Part shown: in pieces, positions 19,871 through 27,369 of the stretch
Position numbering within the stretch: position 1 is the first letter of the stretch
How the letters are laid out: each line of letters begins with the position of its first letter
Assembly: GCA_030648815.1 (NCBI GenBank)
Contig: JAUSHA010000016.1
Coordinates: forward strand, 1 to 31,614
Direction: 5' to 3'
DNA from: a bacterium
GTDB lineage: Bacteria; Patescibacteriota; Minisyncoccia; Minisyncoccales; MHMH01
Length of the DNA: 31,614 nt
Translations under genes and position numbers: made by a program
The notes under the pieces: generated by a model
What the model was told of the DNA's origin: nothing
Databases searched by the model: none
Seen by the model: only the letters and a program-made list of their open reading frames with translations

Positions 19871-20869
19871 ATGATCAAAAATTCGCTTAAATCGTTAAAG
19901 GTAATTTTAAAAGGCACAAGACCCTCAAGGGTTGTTTTGGTTTGTCCCGATTGTTTAACCATAAAGCTGAATTGGGCGATAGACGAGCTAAAAGCGATGA
20001 CCTCCTTTGAAATAATCAAGATTCCCGACGGAGAAGCGGCGAAAGATTGGAATATTATAGAGGTGCTATTAAAGGATTTTACCACGGCTAATTTAGATAG
20101 AAAAAGTTTAGTTTTAGCCCTCGGGGGCGGTTCAGTTACCGACTTAGTTGGTTTCGCCTCTTCAATTTATCAAAGGGGCGTTTCTTATGTAAACATTCCG
20201 ACCACGCTTTTGGCTCAAGTTGATGCGGCTATAGGCGGAAAAACCGCTATCAATTTTTTAGGTTGCAAAAATCAAGTAGGTTCGTTTTATAATCCCATAG
20301 TTACAATTATCGATAGCCGTTTCTTAGAAACTCTGAACAAGGAGCAATTCATTGACGGCCTTGCGGAAATAATTAAAGCCGGCTTGATTAAAGATCCGAC
20401 TATTTTAAAAATAATACAATCTCATGGTTTATCTCAGCTAAGGGAGAAAATTTTGATAGAGGGTATAATCACAAAAGCGATTAGAGTAAAAGAACACTTT
20501 GTCCAAAAAGATCCGAAAGACAAGGGCGTCAGGCAAATTTTGAACTTTGGCCATACAATCGGCCATGCATTAGAACTTAAATACGGCCTAAGCCACGGAA
20601 GAGCGGTTTTAATCGGCATGATGGAAGAGCTCAAGCTCGGTGAAAAATTAGGAAAAACGGATAGTAAAGTCAGGGTTCATTTTAAAAATCTTCTTGACGG
20701 TTTGGCTATTTCTTTTGACAAAAATAAACTAGAGGTTGATTGGAAAAATATCCTGCGCGACAAAAAAATAGTGGGGGATAAAATAAATCTGCCGATTGTT
20801 AAAAAATTAGGAGAAGCGGTATTGACCGAAGTAAGTTTAAAGCGTATCATGGGCTTTGTCGGGAGATAA
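19871..20869 (+). CDS. aroB: 3-dehydroquinate synthase family protein
   Basis: AroB converts DAHP to 3-dehydroquinate using NAD and zinc, the second step of the shikimate pathway. The NAD-binding GGGSVTDLVGFASS and IPTTLLAQVDAAIGGKTAIN blocks, GLAEIIKAGLI, and the zinc histidines in NFGHTIGHALE and LSHGRAV are all present. At about 332 residues it is some 30 shorter than E. coli AroB, mainly at the N-terminus. No other shikimate gene is in the window, so a related sugar-cyclising activity (2-deoxy-scyllo-inosose synthase type) is possible, although the motifs look like AroB. Confidence 0.88.
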   Translation: MIKNSLKSLKVILKGTRPSRVVLVCPDCLTIKLNWAIDELKAMTSFEIIKIPDGEAAKDWNIIEVLLKDFTTANLDRKSLVLALGGGSVTDLVGFASSIYQRGVSYVNIPTTLLAQVDAAIGGKTAINFLGCKNQVGSFYNPIVTIIDSRFLETLNKEQFIDGLAEIIKAGLIKDPTILKIIQSHGLSQLREKILIEGIITKAIRVKEHFVQKDPKDKGVRQILNFGHTIGHALELKYGLSHGRAVLIGMMEELKLGEKLGKTDSKVRVHFKNLLDGLAISFDKNKLEVDWKNILRDKKIVGDKINLPIVKKLGEAVLTEVSLKRIMGFVGR

Positions 20870-20907
20870 AGGTCTGAACGATAATTAATCTTTTAATAAT
20901 CAAAACT

Positions 20908-20997
20908 ATGTGTGATACTTGCGGTTGCAATAAAACAGAAGAAAAAGAAGAAGAGGTAAAAGAAGAGGAAGTAAAAGAAGGAGAAACAAAAGAGTAG
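20908..20997 (+). CDS. Small Cys/Glu/Lys-rich peptide, 29 residues
   Basis: A 29-codon frame begins MCDTCGCNK and continues as an alternating Glu/Lys tail (EEKEEEVKEEEVKEGE) to TAG. An AATAAT box at 20895-20900 ends 7 nt before the ATG, which suggests a leaderless transcript, and a strong GC terminator follows the stop by 7 nt. Promoter, start, stop and terminator together fill the 234-nt gap between aroB and the VWA gene, so the peptide is likely real. The CxxCxC cluster suggests metal binding or redox chemistry; that is inference. Confidence 0.6.
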   Translation: MCDTCGCNKTEEKEEEVKEEEVKEGETKE

Positions 20998-21004
20998 GAC
21001 AAGG

Positions 21005-21030
21005 AGCGGGGTTGATCCCCCGCTTTTTGT
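21005..21030 (+). terminator. Intrinsic terminator after the small peptide gene
   Basis: The stem AGCGGGG (21005-21011) with CCCCGCT (21018-21024), loop TTGATC, is followed by TTTTTGTTT. Confidence 0.85.
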
Positions 21031-21036
21031 TTACTA

Positions 21037-21065
21037 TTGACATTTTAAGAAAGACCTGTTAAGAT
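21037..21065 (+). promoter_or_regulatory. Promoter of the VWA gene
   Basis: Consensus TTGACA (21037-21042), 17 nt and TAAGAT (21060-21065) with upstream TGT. An AGGGAGG ribosome site follows at 21091-21097. Confidence 0.75.
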
Positions 21066-21102
21066 AACTGCGGAAAAATAAAAAAAGGAAAGGGAGGTAA
21101 AC

Positions 21103-22191
21103 TTGAGTAATGAATCAGTAGAGGCAGTACTGCACACCGATACTACGGGGTCGGTCTATCCGTGCATATTGGAAGTGCGGAGAAAAATCGAAAGTTCGCT
21201 TACGACCCTGTTTAAGGAAATACCTGATCTTCGGGTCGGTATAGGTGCGAACGGTGATTATTGTGACGAGGGAAGAACGTATGTTACCTCGCGGCATGAT
21301 TTATCGAAAAGCATTCACGATCTTTGTCAATTTATCAGAAATCTTGAAAATACCAATGGAGGTGATTTGCCCGAATGTTATGAATTGGTGTTGCACGAAG
21401 CGAGGAAATATAGTTGGAGCCATAGTGCAAGGAAAGTCTTTGTTTTGATCGGCGACGATGTACCGCATTCACCCCATGATCGGCAAAATGTTGCGTACAA
21501 TGGAAGGGGCCTTGACTGGAGAGAAGAGGCGGCTGCCTTGGCAAAAATTGGCGTCGTTGTGCATACAGTCCAATGTTTAAACAAGGGAAGGCATGCGGAT
21601 GCTTTCTACGAGGAATTGGCCAGAATGACCGGGGGGTACCATTTTACCCTCGATCAGTTCTCTGAAGTGACTGATCTGATTATGGCGATCTGCTATGATC
21701 AGGGAAATACGGCCAGGTTTAAAACATGGGAGCAAGAAATTGTTTCGGCCGGCAGAATGACTCGTTCGGTGGATGAGAATTTCGCGCGTTTTTCCGGACG
21801 AAAGATATCCGAACGCTTCGCGCGCACGCCGAGGTCTCTTAGCGCAGTTCCATTTGGACGTTTCCAGATTCTTCATGTGCTGAGCGATATTTCGATCCGC
21901 GACTTCGTGGAAGAAAACGGATTGATCTTTAAAGCCGGTAGGGGCTTCTATGAGTTCACAAAAACTGAACTCATCCAAGAGAAGAAAGAAGTCGTTTTGC
22001 GCACCAAGGGTACAGGGGATATGTACTCGGGCGACGAGGCGCGTCGAATGATCGGTCTTCGACCCGGAGAGCGTGCCAAGGTGAAACCGGCGCATCTCGC
22101 AACTTATGATGTGTTCGTTCAGAGCACGTCACATAACAGAAAACTTATCGGAGGAACGAGGTTTCTCTATGAGGTTGATCTAAGTAGATAA
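21103..22191 (+). CDS. VWA-domain protein with unrecognised C-terminal domain
   Basis: A 362-residue cytosolic protein. The N-terminal 200 residues form a von Willebrand A domain with a MIDAS-type metal site: DTTGS (Asp13, Thr15, Ser17), Thr84 in NTNGGDLPE, and Asp118/Asp119 in LIGDDVPH. The C-terminal part (about 240-360) has a compact beta-rich look (FQILHVLSDISIRDFVEENG, then ELIQEKKEVVL and RKLIGGTRFLYEV), and I do not recognise it. VWA proteins usually assemble complexes or work with AAA+ ATPases, but no ATPase is adjacent. The TTG start 21103 is 5 nt after GGAGG. It has its own promoter and terminator. Confidence 0.75.
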   Translation: MSNESVEAVLHTDTTGSVYPCILEVRRKIESSLTTLFKEIPDLRVGIGANGDYCDEGRTYVTSRHDLSKSIHDLCQFIRNLENTNGGDLPECYELVLHEARKYSWSHSARKVFVLIGDDVPHSPHDRQNVAYNGRGLDWREEAAALAKIGVVVHTVQCLNKGRHADAFYEELARMTGGYHFTLDQFSEVTDLIMAICYDQGNTARFKTWEQEIVSAGRMTRSVDENFARFSGRKISERFARTPRSLSAVPFGRFQILHVLSDISIRDFVEENGLIFKAGRGFYEFTKTELIQEKKEVVLRTKGTGDMYSGDEARRMIGLRPGERAKVKPAHLATYDVFVQSTSHNRKLIGGTRFLYEVDLSR

Positions 22192-22197
22192 AAAAAC

Positions 22198-22235
22198 AAA
22201 GGCGTCGGTGTGTCTTGTACACATCGGCGCCTTTT
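22198..22235 (+). terminator. Intrinsic terminator after the VWA gene
   Basis: A 16-bp stem with two G-T wobble pairs, AAAGGCGTCGGTGTGT (22198-22213) with 22219-22234, loop CTTGT and a T5 tail. Confidence 0.85.
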
Positions 22236-22244
22236 TGATAGAGT
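22236..22244 (+). promoter_or_regulatory. Leaderless promoter of the U32 gene
   Basis: The extended -10 TGATAGAGT starts on the last T of the terminator and ends 8 nt before ATG 22253. It nearly matches the TGATAGAAT box of aroB. Confidence 0.5.
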
Positions 22245-22252
22245 ATAAACTA

Positions 22253-24193
22253 ATGGTTAAGGATGATAAAAATAGCGAAAAAAGAATAGACTCTTCGGCG
22301 GTTGCCTCAGAGTCCAACCTTGGCGATCGGCGCCAAGTGTTGGAGTTGCTTGCGCCGGCGAGGGATTTTGTCGCAGGAAAGATGGCTGTTTTAGCAGGGG
22401 CGGACGCCGTATATATAGGAGGGCCTCGGTTTAGCGCGAGAGCAGAGGCCGGAAACTCCTGGCAAGACATAGAGGAGCTTGTTAAGTTTGCCCATCAATA
22501 TTACGTTAAAATTTATCTTGCTTTAAATACGATTTTTTTTGACGAGGAAACTTCCGCCGTCAAAGAAGCCATTTATAAGGCCTACGATATAGGAGTAGAT
22601 GCGATTATCATCCAGGATATGGGCATGATGGAAATGGACTTGCCGCCCATGCCGATTATCGCCAGCACGCAAACTAATAATTACGATATTGAACAGATAA
22701 AATTTTTAGAAAAAGCCGGTTTCTCCAGAGTAATTCTGGCCAGAGAATTAAGCCTGGAACAGATAGAAAAAATAAGGCAGGAAACCTCCGCCCAAGGCGG
22801 ATCCGCCTCGGGCGGAGGAATAGATTTGGAAGTTTTTGTCCACGGCGCTTTATGCGTTTCCTTTTCCGGGAGATGCTATTTCAGCCAGGCATTGTCGGGT
22901 AAAAGCGCCAACCGGGGAAAATGCATGCAGGCCTGCCGGCTGCCTTTTTCGCTTGTTGACGATAAAGGGAAAGAACTGGCAAAAGATAAATTTCTTTTAT
23001 CGTTAAAAGACCTTAATCTTTCGGCTTCCATTGGAAAATTAGTTGATGCCGGGATTACTTCTTTTAAAATAGAGGGCCGGCTCAAGGATGAAATTTATGT
23101 CGGAAATGTCGTTGCCAAATACCGCCAAGAGCTGGATAAGATTATCGCCGGCAGTAAAGGCAAGTACCAAAGAGCGTCTTCGGGAACCGTTGAATTGAAT
23201 TTTGAGCCCGATCCGGAAAAAACATTCAACAGGGGATACACTGATTATTTTTTAAACGGCCGCTCAAATAATATACTTTCTTTAAACAGCCAGAAATCCT
23301 TGGGAAAATTCATGGGCAAGGTGAAAGAAGCGGCAAGAGATTATTTTATCTTGGACCGCCAAAGCGATTTAAGAAACGGCGATGGCTTGTGTTGGTTTAG
23401 TAAAAAGGGCGAGCTATCCGGCACGAATATAAATGTGGTGTCAGGAGATAAAATTTACCCCAACCTTATTGATAAGCAGTTGGAATTTTATCCGGGAACG
23501 GATATTTACCGCAATGCCGATCCTTTATTTGAAAAGAAGGTTTTGAATGGAGCCAAACGACGCGTGGCGGCGGATTTCATGGTCAAAGAAACGGCAAAGG
23601 GCTTCAGTCTGAATGTTAAAGATGAAGACGGCAACAGCGCAGAAATGGAATTTAGCGCGGAAAAAAAACCGGCCCAAAATCCCGAGATAGCGGAAGACAG
23701 CTGGAAAAAGCAATTTTCAAAATTGGGGAGCACGGTGTTTTTTATGAGAGATTTTTTCCTTCAATGCGAAAAGCCGTACTTTGTCCCGCCATCAGTTTTG
23801 AACGAATGGAGAAGAAGCTTAATTTCAGAGCTCTCCAGAATAAGGACAGAAAATTATCCCAAGATTTTAGTTAAGCATGAAAAGACGCAAAATCCTTATC
23901 CCGTAAAAGAGCTGGATTATTCTTTTAATGTTTCCAATACTTTGGCGCGGGATTTTTACCAAAGGCACGGAGCCAAGGTTTTGGAAGCGTCTTTTGAACA
24001 GCAAAAAGATACCAAAGGAAAAAAGCTTATGACAACTAAGCATTGTTTGAAGCATTTTCTGGGGAACTGTCCTTCGCTTCAGCTCAGGATCTCCGACCCC
24101 CATAAAGAGCCCATGTTTTTAGTTTATAATGGTAGAAAATACCGTCTGACTTTTGATTGCCAAAAATGCCAAATGGAAATATTTGACAAATAG
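22253..24193 (+). CDS. rlhA: Peptidase U32 family protein, RlhA (23S rRNA C2501 hydroxylation)-like
   Basis: U32 proteins of this size (646 residues; E. coli RlhA about 650) act in RNA hydroxylation together with prephenate-derived chemistry and iron. The N-terminal domain shows LELLAPARDFVAGKMAVLAGADAVYIGG (as two blocks from about residue 28), ASTQTNNYD, EVFVHGALCVSFSGRCYFS and GRCxxxCRLPF-like cysteines (GKCMQACRLPF), then SFKIEGRLK. The C-terminal KHCLKHFLGNCP and DCQKCQME cysteines fit the longer RlhA-like form rather than the 450-residue TrhP. Residues 178-189 (TSAQGGSASGGG) are encoded by a 34-nt palindrome and look inserted. ATG 22253 is chosen because the longer GTG frame starts inside the terminator. 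Confidence 0.85.
   Translation: MVKDDKNSEKRIDSSAVASESNLGDRRQVLELLAPARDFVAGKMAVLAGADAVYIGGPRFSARAEAGNSWQDIEELVKFAHQYYVKIYLALNTIFFDEETSAVKEAIYKAYDIGVDAIIIQDMGMMEMDLPPMPIIASTQTNNYDIEQIKFLEKAGFSRVILARELSLEQIEKIRQETSAQGGSASGGGIDLEVFVHGALCVSFSGRCYFSQALSGKSANRGKCMQACRLPFSLVDDKGKELAKDKFLLSLKDLNLSASIGKLVDAGITSFKIEGRLKDEIYVGNVVAKYRQELDKIIAGSKGKYQRASSGTVELNFEPDPEKTFNRGYTDYFLNGRSNNILSLNSQKSLGKFMGKVKEAARDYFILDRQSDLRNGDGLCWFSKKGELSGTNINVVSGDKIYPNLIDKQLEFYPGTDIYRNADPLFEKKVLNGAKRRVAADFMVKETAKGFSLNVKDEDGNSAEMEFSAEKKPAQNPEIAEDSWKKQFSKLGSTVFFMRDFFLQCEKPYFVPPSVLNEWRRSLISELSRIRTENYPKILVKHEKTQNPYPVKELDYSFNVSNTLARDFYQRHGAKVLEASFEQQKDTKGKKLMTTKHCLKHFLGNCPSLQLRISDPHKEPMFLVYNGRKYRLTFDCQKCQMEIFDK
22785..22818. repeat. 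In-frame GC palindrome, second type
   Basis: A 34-nt inverted repeat with 17-bp arms and one mismatch (outer arms CCTCCGCCC and GGGCGGAGG, centre GGCGGATCCGCC) lies in frame in the U32 gene just before the conserved EVFVHGA block. It encodes a Gly/Ser/Ala loop and is far more GC-rich than the flanks. Confidence 0.8.
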
Positions 24194-24200
24194 ACAGCTT

Positions 24201-24228
24201 TTGACATAAAATGGCTCTGCCGTAAAAG
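24201..24228 (+). promoter_or_regulatory. Promoter of the 24257 gene
   Basis: Consensus TTGACA (24201-24206), 16 nt and a weak TAAAAG (24223-24228). The ribosome site AAAAGGAGGTG at 24241-24251 lies 6 nt before the ATG. Confidence 0.5.
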
Positions 24229-24256
24229 CGCGGCATAATAAAAAGGAGGTGTCGAA

Positions 24257-25210
24257 ATGACACAGGCACAAGAAGGCAGCACCCATCCCGTAATGGAAAA
24301 AGAGATTTCCTACATTAGGAGTTGGGGACGATGGAAGGAGTTGTGGGAAAAAACAACAGAGGCGGATATTCTACATAGCTTGCTTCACATCGGATTTGCC
24401 GTACCGGTGGATGAGGGAGAAACAGTTGATCGCATATTGTGGTACCTTAACATGGCCGATAAGCGTAAATCGTACTTTAATTTCCGGAAGAATGAAGATA
24501 AGGATTTGCGTTTCCAGCGAATTATTATGGGCGGGAAGGAAATTAATAACTTTGAAGATATCCGATTGCTTCTCGTCCAAAAGGCTTTTCAGGCGCTCTG
24601 CCAAAATTTTTTCAAGAATACCGGAAAAGAGCATAATAATCACTGGTGGTTGCCAATGGTTCTTGATCCCCAAGTTTTAGAGAAGCTTTTTTGGTTTTTC
24701 CGCTTGGACGAAGATGGCCGATTTTTTAATCGGCAGCATCCGGAAGATCACAATACGTTGATTGTTGCGGAATTTATTCGCAATGTTTGTGAATTTATTT
24801 GGAATTACGAAGATTCATATTCCAGATGGGGGGTGAGATTCAACGATGAGATAATAGAAGCGCTTAGGCAAGCTCGACCGAATACTATAACAATTTTATT
24901 CGGGTTGAAGGAGCTCGATTTTTTATTCAATCTTGAAAGACATCACGGGCTTAATGTGGGCTGTATGAAGCGGCTTAAAAAATTGGCAATGGGCTTTGAT
25001 CTTTATTTGCCTTCCCCAGATGCGTCGCGCGACGCATATCGCAAGCCGCTGACTATTGAAGAAGCATGTTTTGGCGGTTCTCAAGCGGCAAGAGTATTGA
25101 TATCGTTGCGAGTCATTCAAGCGGAGAAGGGTCGTTTCTGCGACATCCGCGAATTGGAGTCGCAGCGTCGTGAAGTAGAGGAGAGACTTAAAAAAGTCCG
25201 AAAAGATTAA
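24257..25210 (+). CDS. Hypothetical protein, 317 residues
   Basis: I do not recognise this protein. It appears soluble and mostly helical, rich in Trp, Phe, Arg and Asp, with no signal peptide or membrane segment. Landmarks are an HNNHWWLPMVLDP stretch (about residues 132-144), a DEDGRFFNRQHPEDHN loop (about 155-170) and a charged C-terminal helix (SQRREVEERLKKVRKD). The His/Asp-rich central loops could form a metal or nucleotide site, but no known motif matches. It has its own promoter, a strong ribosome site and its own terminator, like the VWA gene and the 8470-14258 units. Confidence 0.7.
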   Translation: MTQAQEGSTHPVMEKEISYIRSWGRWKELWEKTTEADILHSLLHIGFAVPVDEGETVDRILWYLNMADKRKSYFNFRKNEDKDLRFQRIIMGGKEINNFEDIRLLLVQKAFQALCQNFFKNTGKEHNNHWWLPMVLDPQVLEKLFWFFRLDEDGRFFNRQHPEDHNTLIVAEFIRNVCEFIWNYEDSYSRWGVRFNDEIIEALRQARPNTITILFGLKELDFLFNLERHHGLNVGCMKRLKKLAMGFDLYLPSPDASRDAYRKPLTIEEACFGGSQAARVLISLRVIQAEKGRFCDIRELESQRREVEERLKKVRKD

Positions 25211-25220
25211 TTAAAAAATT

Positions 25221-25260
25221 AAAGGTTCGGTCGCATTTGTCGGCCGGACCTTTTTATTTT
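25221..25260 (+). terminator. Intrinsic terminator after the 24257 gene
   Basis: A 13-bp stem with two wobble pairs, AAAGGTTCGGTCG (25221-25233) with CGGCCGGACCTTT (25241-25253), a 7-nt loop and a long T-rich tail. Confidence 0.85.
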
Positions 25261-25274
25261 ATTCGTGAACTGCT

Positions 25275-25313
25275 TTGACACTTGTTGACACTTTCGGCGT
25301 ATTTGCTTACGAT
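25275..25313 (+). promoter_or_regulatory. Glycan operon promoter with duplicated -35 box
   Basis: TTGACACTTG and TTGACACTTT stand in tandem (25275-25294), giving two consensus -35 boxes 10 bp apart. The second is 17 nt from TACGAT (25308-25313). The ATG at 25322 follows after 8 nt, so the operon mRNA should be leaderless or nearly so. Confidence 0.65.
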
Positions 25314-25321
25314 GGAACTAT

Positions 25322-26407
25322 ATGAGGATTTTGTTTATAAACGACAGCGTGGATGTGAAGTCCGGCATCGGTCGCTACGCCTGGGAAATTATCAGGCGGG
25401 TGAAAGAAAGAGGCGCCGAGGTTATTGTTTTAACCAGGAGAAAAAGCAGTTTTGATTTTGTAAAGCAGGTTCTGCCCGACACCTTTTCCTCAAAGGGAAT
25501 TTTTTCGCCGCTCCGGGAAGTAAGAAAATATGCAAAGCAGTGCGATATTATTCACGCCTTGGACGGTTATCCCTACGGCATCATCGGAGCCTTGGCGGGA
25601 ATCGGCCTGAAAAAGCGCTTGGTTATTAACGGCGTCGGCACTTATTCCGTTCTGCCGCTGGAGCAATTTTTGATAAAAAATCTGTTGAAATGGGTTTACA
25701 GAAAAGCGGACAGGATTTTGTGCATCAGCAATTTCACTCAAAAAGAAATTTTAAAAAGAGTTAAACTGGATAACACCGAAGTTGTTAATCTGGGAGTAGA
25801 TTGCCGGAGGTTTGCCAACGCCATGAATCTTAAAAAGACGGGCAGGGTAATTCTAAGCGTCGGAGCCCTGAAACCGAGAAAAGGCTATCATATCGCCATT
25901 CAGGCGGTAGCTAAGGCAAAAGAAAAATACCCGGACATTAAATATTATATCGTGGGAGATCAGTCGCATGCGGCCTATTTTAATAAACTGAAGGAATTGT
26001 CAAAAAATCTCGGGCTTGAAGAAAACATCTTTTTTTGGCAGAATATAGAAGACGAAGAACTAATCGGATTATACGGCCAGGCTGACGTATTCTTGCTCAC
26101 CCCGATCAACATTGAAAATAATTTTGAAGGATTCGGCCTGGTTTATCTTGAAGCTAACGCTTCCGGCTTGCCGGTCATAGGCTCATCGGACTGCGGGGCG
26201 GAAGATATCATCAAGGACAATTACAACGGATTGCTGGTGTCCCAAAATGATACCGAAGGCACCGCTAAGGCAATAATAAAATTATTTGATAATCAGGATT
26301 TTGCCAAAAAATTGGGAGAAAACGGCATGGCTCTAGCCAAGAAAATGAGTTGGGATAAAACGGTTGACAGGTATTTTGAAATTTATAAATCAATTTTACA
26401 AAAATGA
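25322..26407 (+). CDS. Family 4 glycosyltransferase
   Basis: A GT-B retaining glycosyltransferase of 361 residues. The N-terminal SGIGRYAWEI glycine loop (14-23) binds the acceptor side, and the C-terminal donor site has VGALKPRKGYH (180-190) and EGFGLVYLEANASG, with the EX7E acids at Glu269 and Glu277. It is the first gene of the second glycan operon, and its stop overlaps the next start (ATGA). It likely adds a hexose or deoxyhexose from a GDP- or UDP-sugar to a growing surface glycan on the cytosolic side; the sugar is not predictable. Confidence 0.88.
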   Translation: MRILFINDSVDVKSGIGRYAWEIIRRVKERGAEVIVLTRRKSSFDFVKQVLPDTFSSKGIFSPLREVRKYAKQCDIIHALDGYPYGIIGALAGIGLKKRLVINGVGTYSVLPLEQFLIKNLLKWVYRKADRILCISNFTQKEILKRVKLDNTEVVNLGVDCRRFANAMNLKKTGRVILSVGALKPRKGYHIAIQAVAKAKEKYPDIKYYIVGDQSHAAYFNKLKELSKNLGLEENIFFWQNIEDEELIGLYGQADVFLLTPINIENNFEGFGLVYLEANASGLPVIGSSDCGAEDIIKDNYNGLLVSQNDTEGTAKAIIKLFDNQDFAKKLGENGMALAKKMSWDKTVDRYFEIYKSILQK

Positions 26408-27369
26408 AGGTATTAATTACTGGTATCACGGGTTTTGTGGGATCTCACCTGGCGGAGTATTGTTTAGGTTTGCCTAATGTGGAAGTTTTCGGCACAGTAT
26501 TGTCGCACCATCTCGGCGACGAACTCAAAAGAATTGAGCAGATAAAAGACAGGGTTAAGCTTTTAGAATGCGACCTGACCAACAGAGTCGGCGTTGCCAG
26601 GGTTCTTGAGCAGGTAAGGCCCGATAAGATTTTTCACTTGGCCGCTCAAGCTTTTGTGCCGTCTTCCTGGGCATCGCCGGAACATACTTTATACAACAAC
26701 ATTATCGCCGAACTGAATGTTTTTGAGGTTTTAAGGGAATTAAAACTTAATCCGATTATTCATATTGCCGGATCTTCCGAAGAATACGGTTTGGTTTACG
26801 AAAACGAGCTGCCCATCAAAGAAACCAATCCCTTGAGGCCGCTTTCTCCTTATGCGGTATCAAAAGTGACTCAAGACATGCTGGCCTGCCAGTATCATAA
26901 AAGTTACGGATTAAAAACCGTTGTAACCCGCGCCTTTAATCACGAAGGCCCAAGAAGGGGAAAGCAGTATGTTACCTCCGCTTTTGCCTCGCAGATAGCT
27001 GATATAGAGAGAGGCAAGCAGGCGCCGGTGATGAGCGTTGGCAACTTGGAAGCAATTCGTGATTTTTCAGATGTCAGAGATATTGTCAGGGCTTATTGGC
27101 TGGCAACTGAAAAATGCAAATTTGGCGAGCCGTATAATATCGGTTCGGGCCAAGGCCATCGGATTGGCGATATGCTCAATGCTTTGATTTCTTTTTCCGG
27201 AGTCAAGGTGGAGATAAAGCAAGATCCGAATTTAATGAGGCCCAGCGATGTGCCGGTTCTTATCTGCGATTCCGGCAAGTTTAAAGAGGCCACCGGATGG
27301 CAGCCGGAAATCAATTTTGATAAAACTCTAAGAGACACCTTAGATTATTGGAGGCCGGAATTATTATGA
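26404..27369 (+). CDS. GDP-mannose 4,6-dehydratase / GDP-4-keto-6-deoxymannose reductase-like SDR
   Basis: An extended SDR of 321 residues with TGITGFVGSH (6-15), a GSSEEYG block (123-129) and Tyr150/Lys154 in SPYAVSK. The SS-E-x-YG block, the TRAFNHEGPRRG segment and the C-terminal RPSDVPVLICDSGKFKEATGW region resemble GDP-mannose 4,6-dehydratases, which make GDP-4-keto-6-deoxymannose on the way to GDP-rhamnose, fucose or perosamine. The shorter length also allows the reductase of the same pathway. It is coupled to both neighbours by ATGA overlaps. Confidence 0.82.
   Translation: MKVLITGITGFVGSHLAEYCLGLPNVEVFGTVLSHHLGDELKRIEQIKDRVKLLECDLTNRVGVARVLEQVRPDKIFHLAAQAFVPSSWASPEHTLYNNIIAELNVFEVLRELKLNPIIHIAGSSEEYGLVYENELPIKETNPLRPLSPYAVSKVTQDMLACQYHKSYGLKTVVTRAFNHEGPRRGKQYVTSAFASQIADIERGKQAPVMSVGNLEAIRDFSDVRDIVRAYWLATEKCKFGEPYNIGSGQGHRIGDMLNALISFSGVKVEIKQDPNLMRPSDVPVLICDSGKFKEATGWQPEINFDKTLRDTLDYWRPELL

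Noticed and set aside
21951..21973. Inverted repeat TGAGTTCA/TGAACTCA inside the VWA gene
   Set aside because: An exact 8-bp arm pair but no T-run and in the middle of coding sequence; likely chance.
21577..22095. 172-codon minus-strand frame inside the VWA gene
   Set aside because: No promoter or ribosome site, and composition is as expected for the reverse strand of a Arg/Glu-rich coding region; the plus-strand gene has full expression signals.
22208..22252. Upstream extension of the U32 protein from a GTG
   Set aside because: The extra codons are the terminator hairpin of the VWA gene, and the ATG at 22253 has a suitably placed -10 box.
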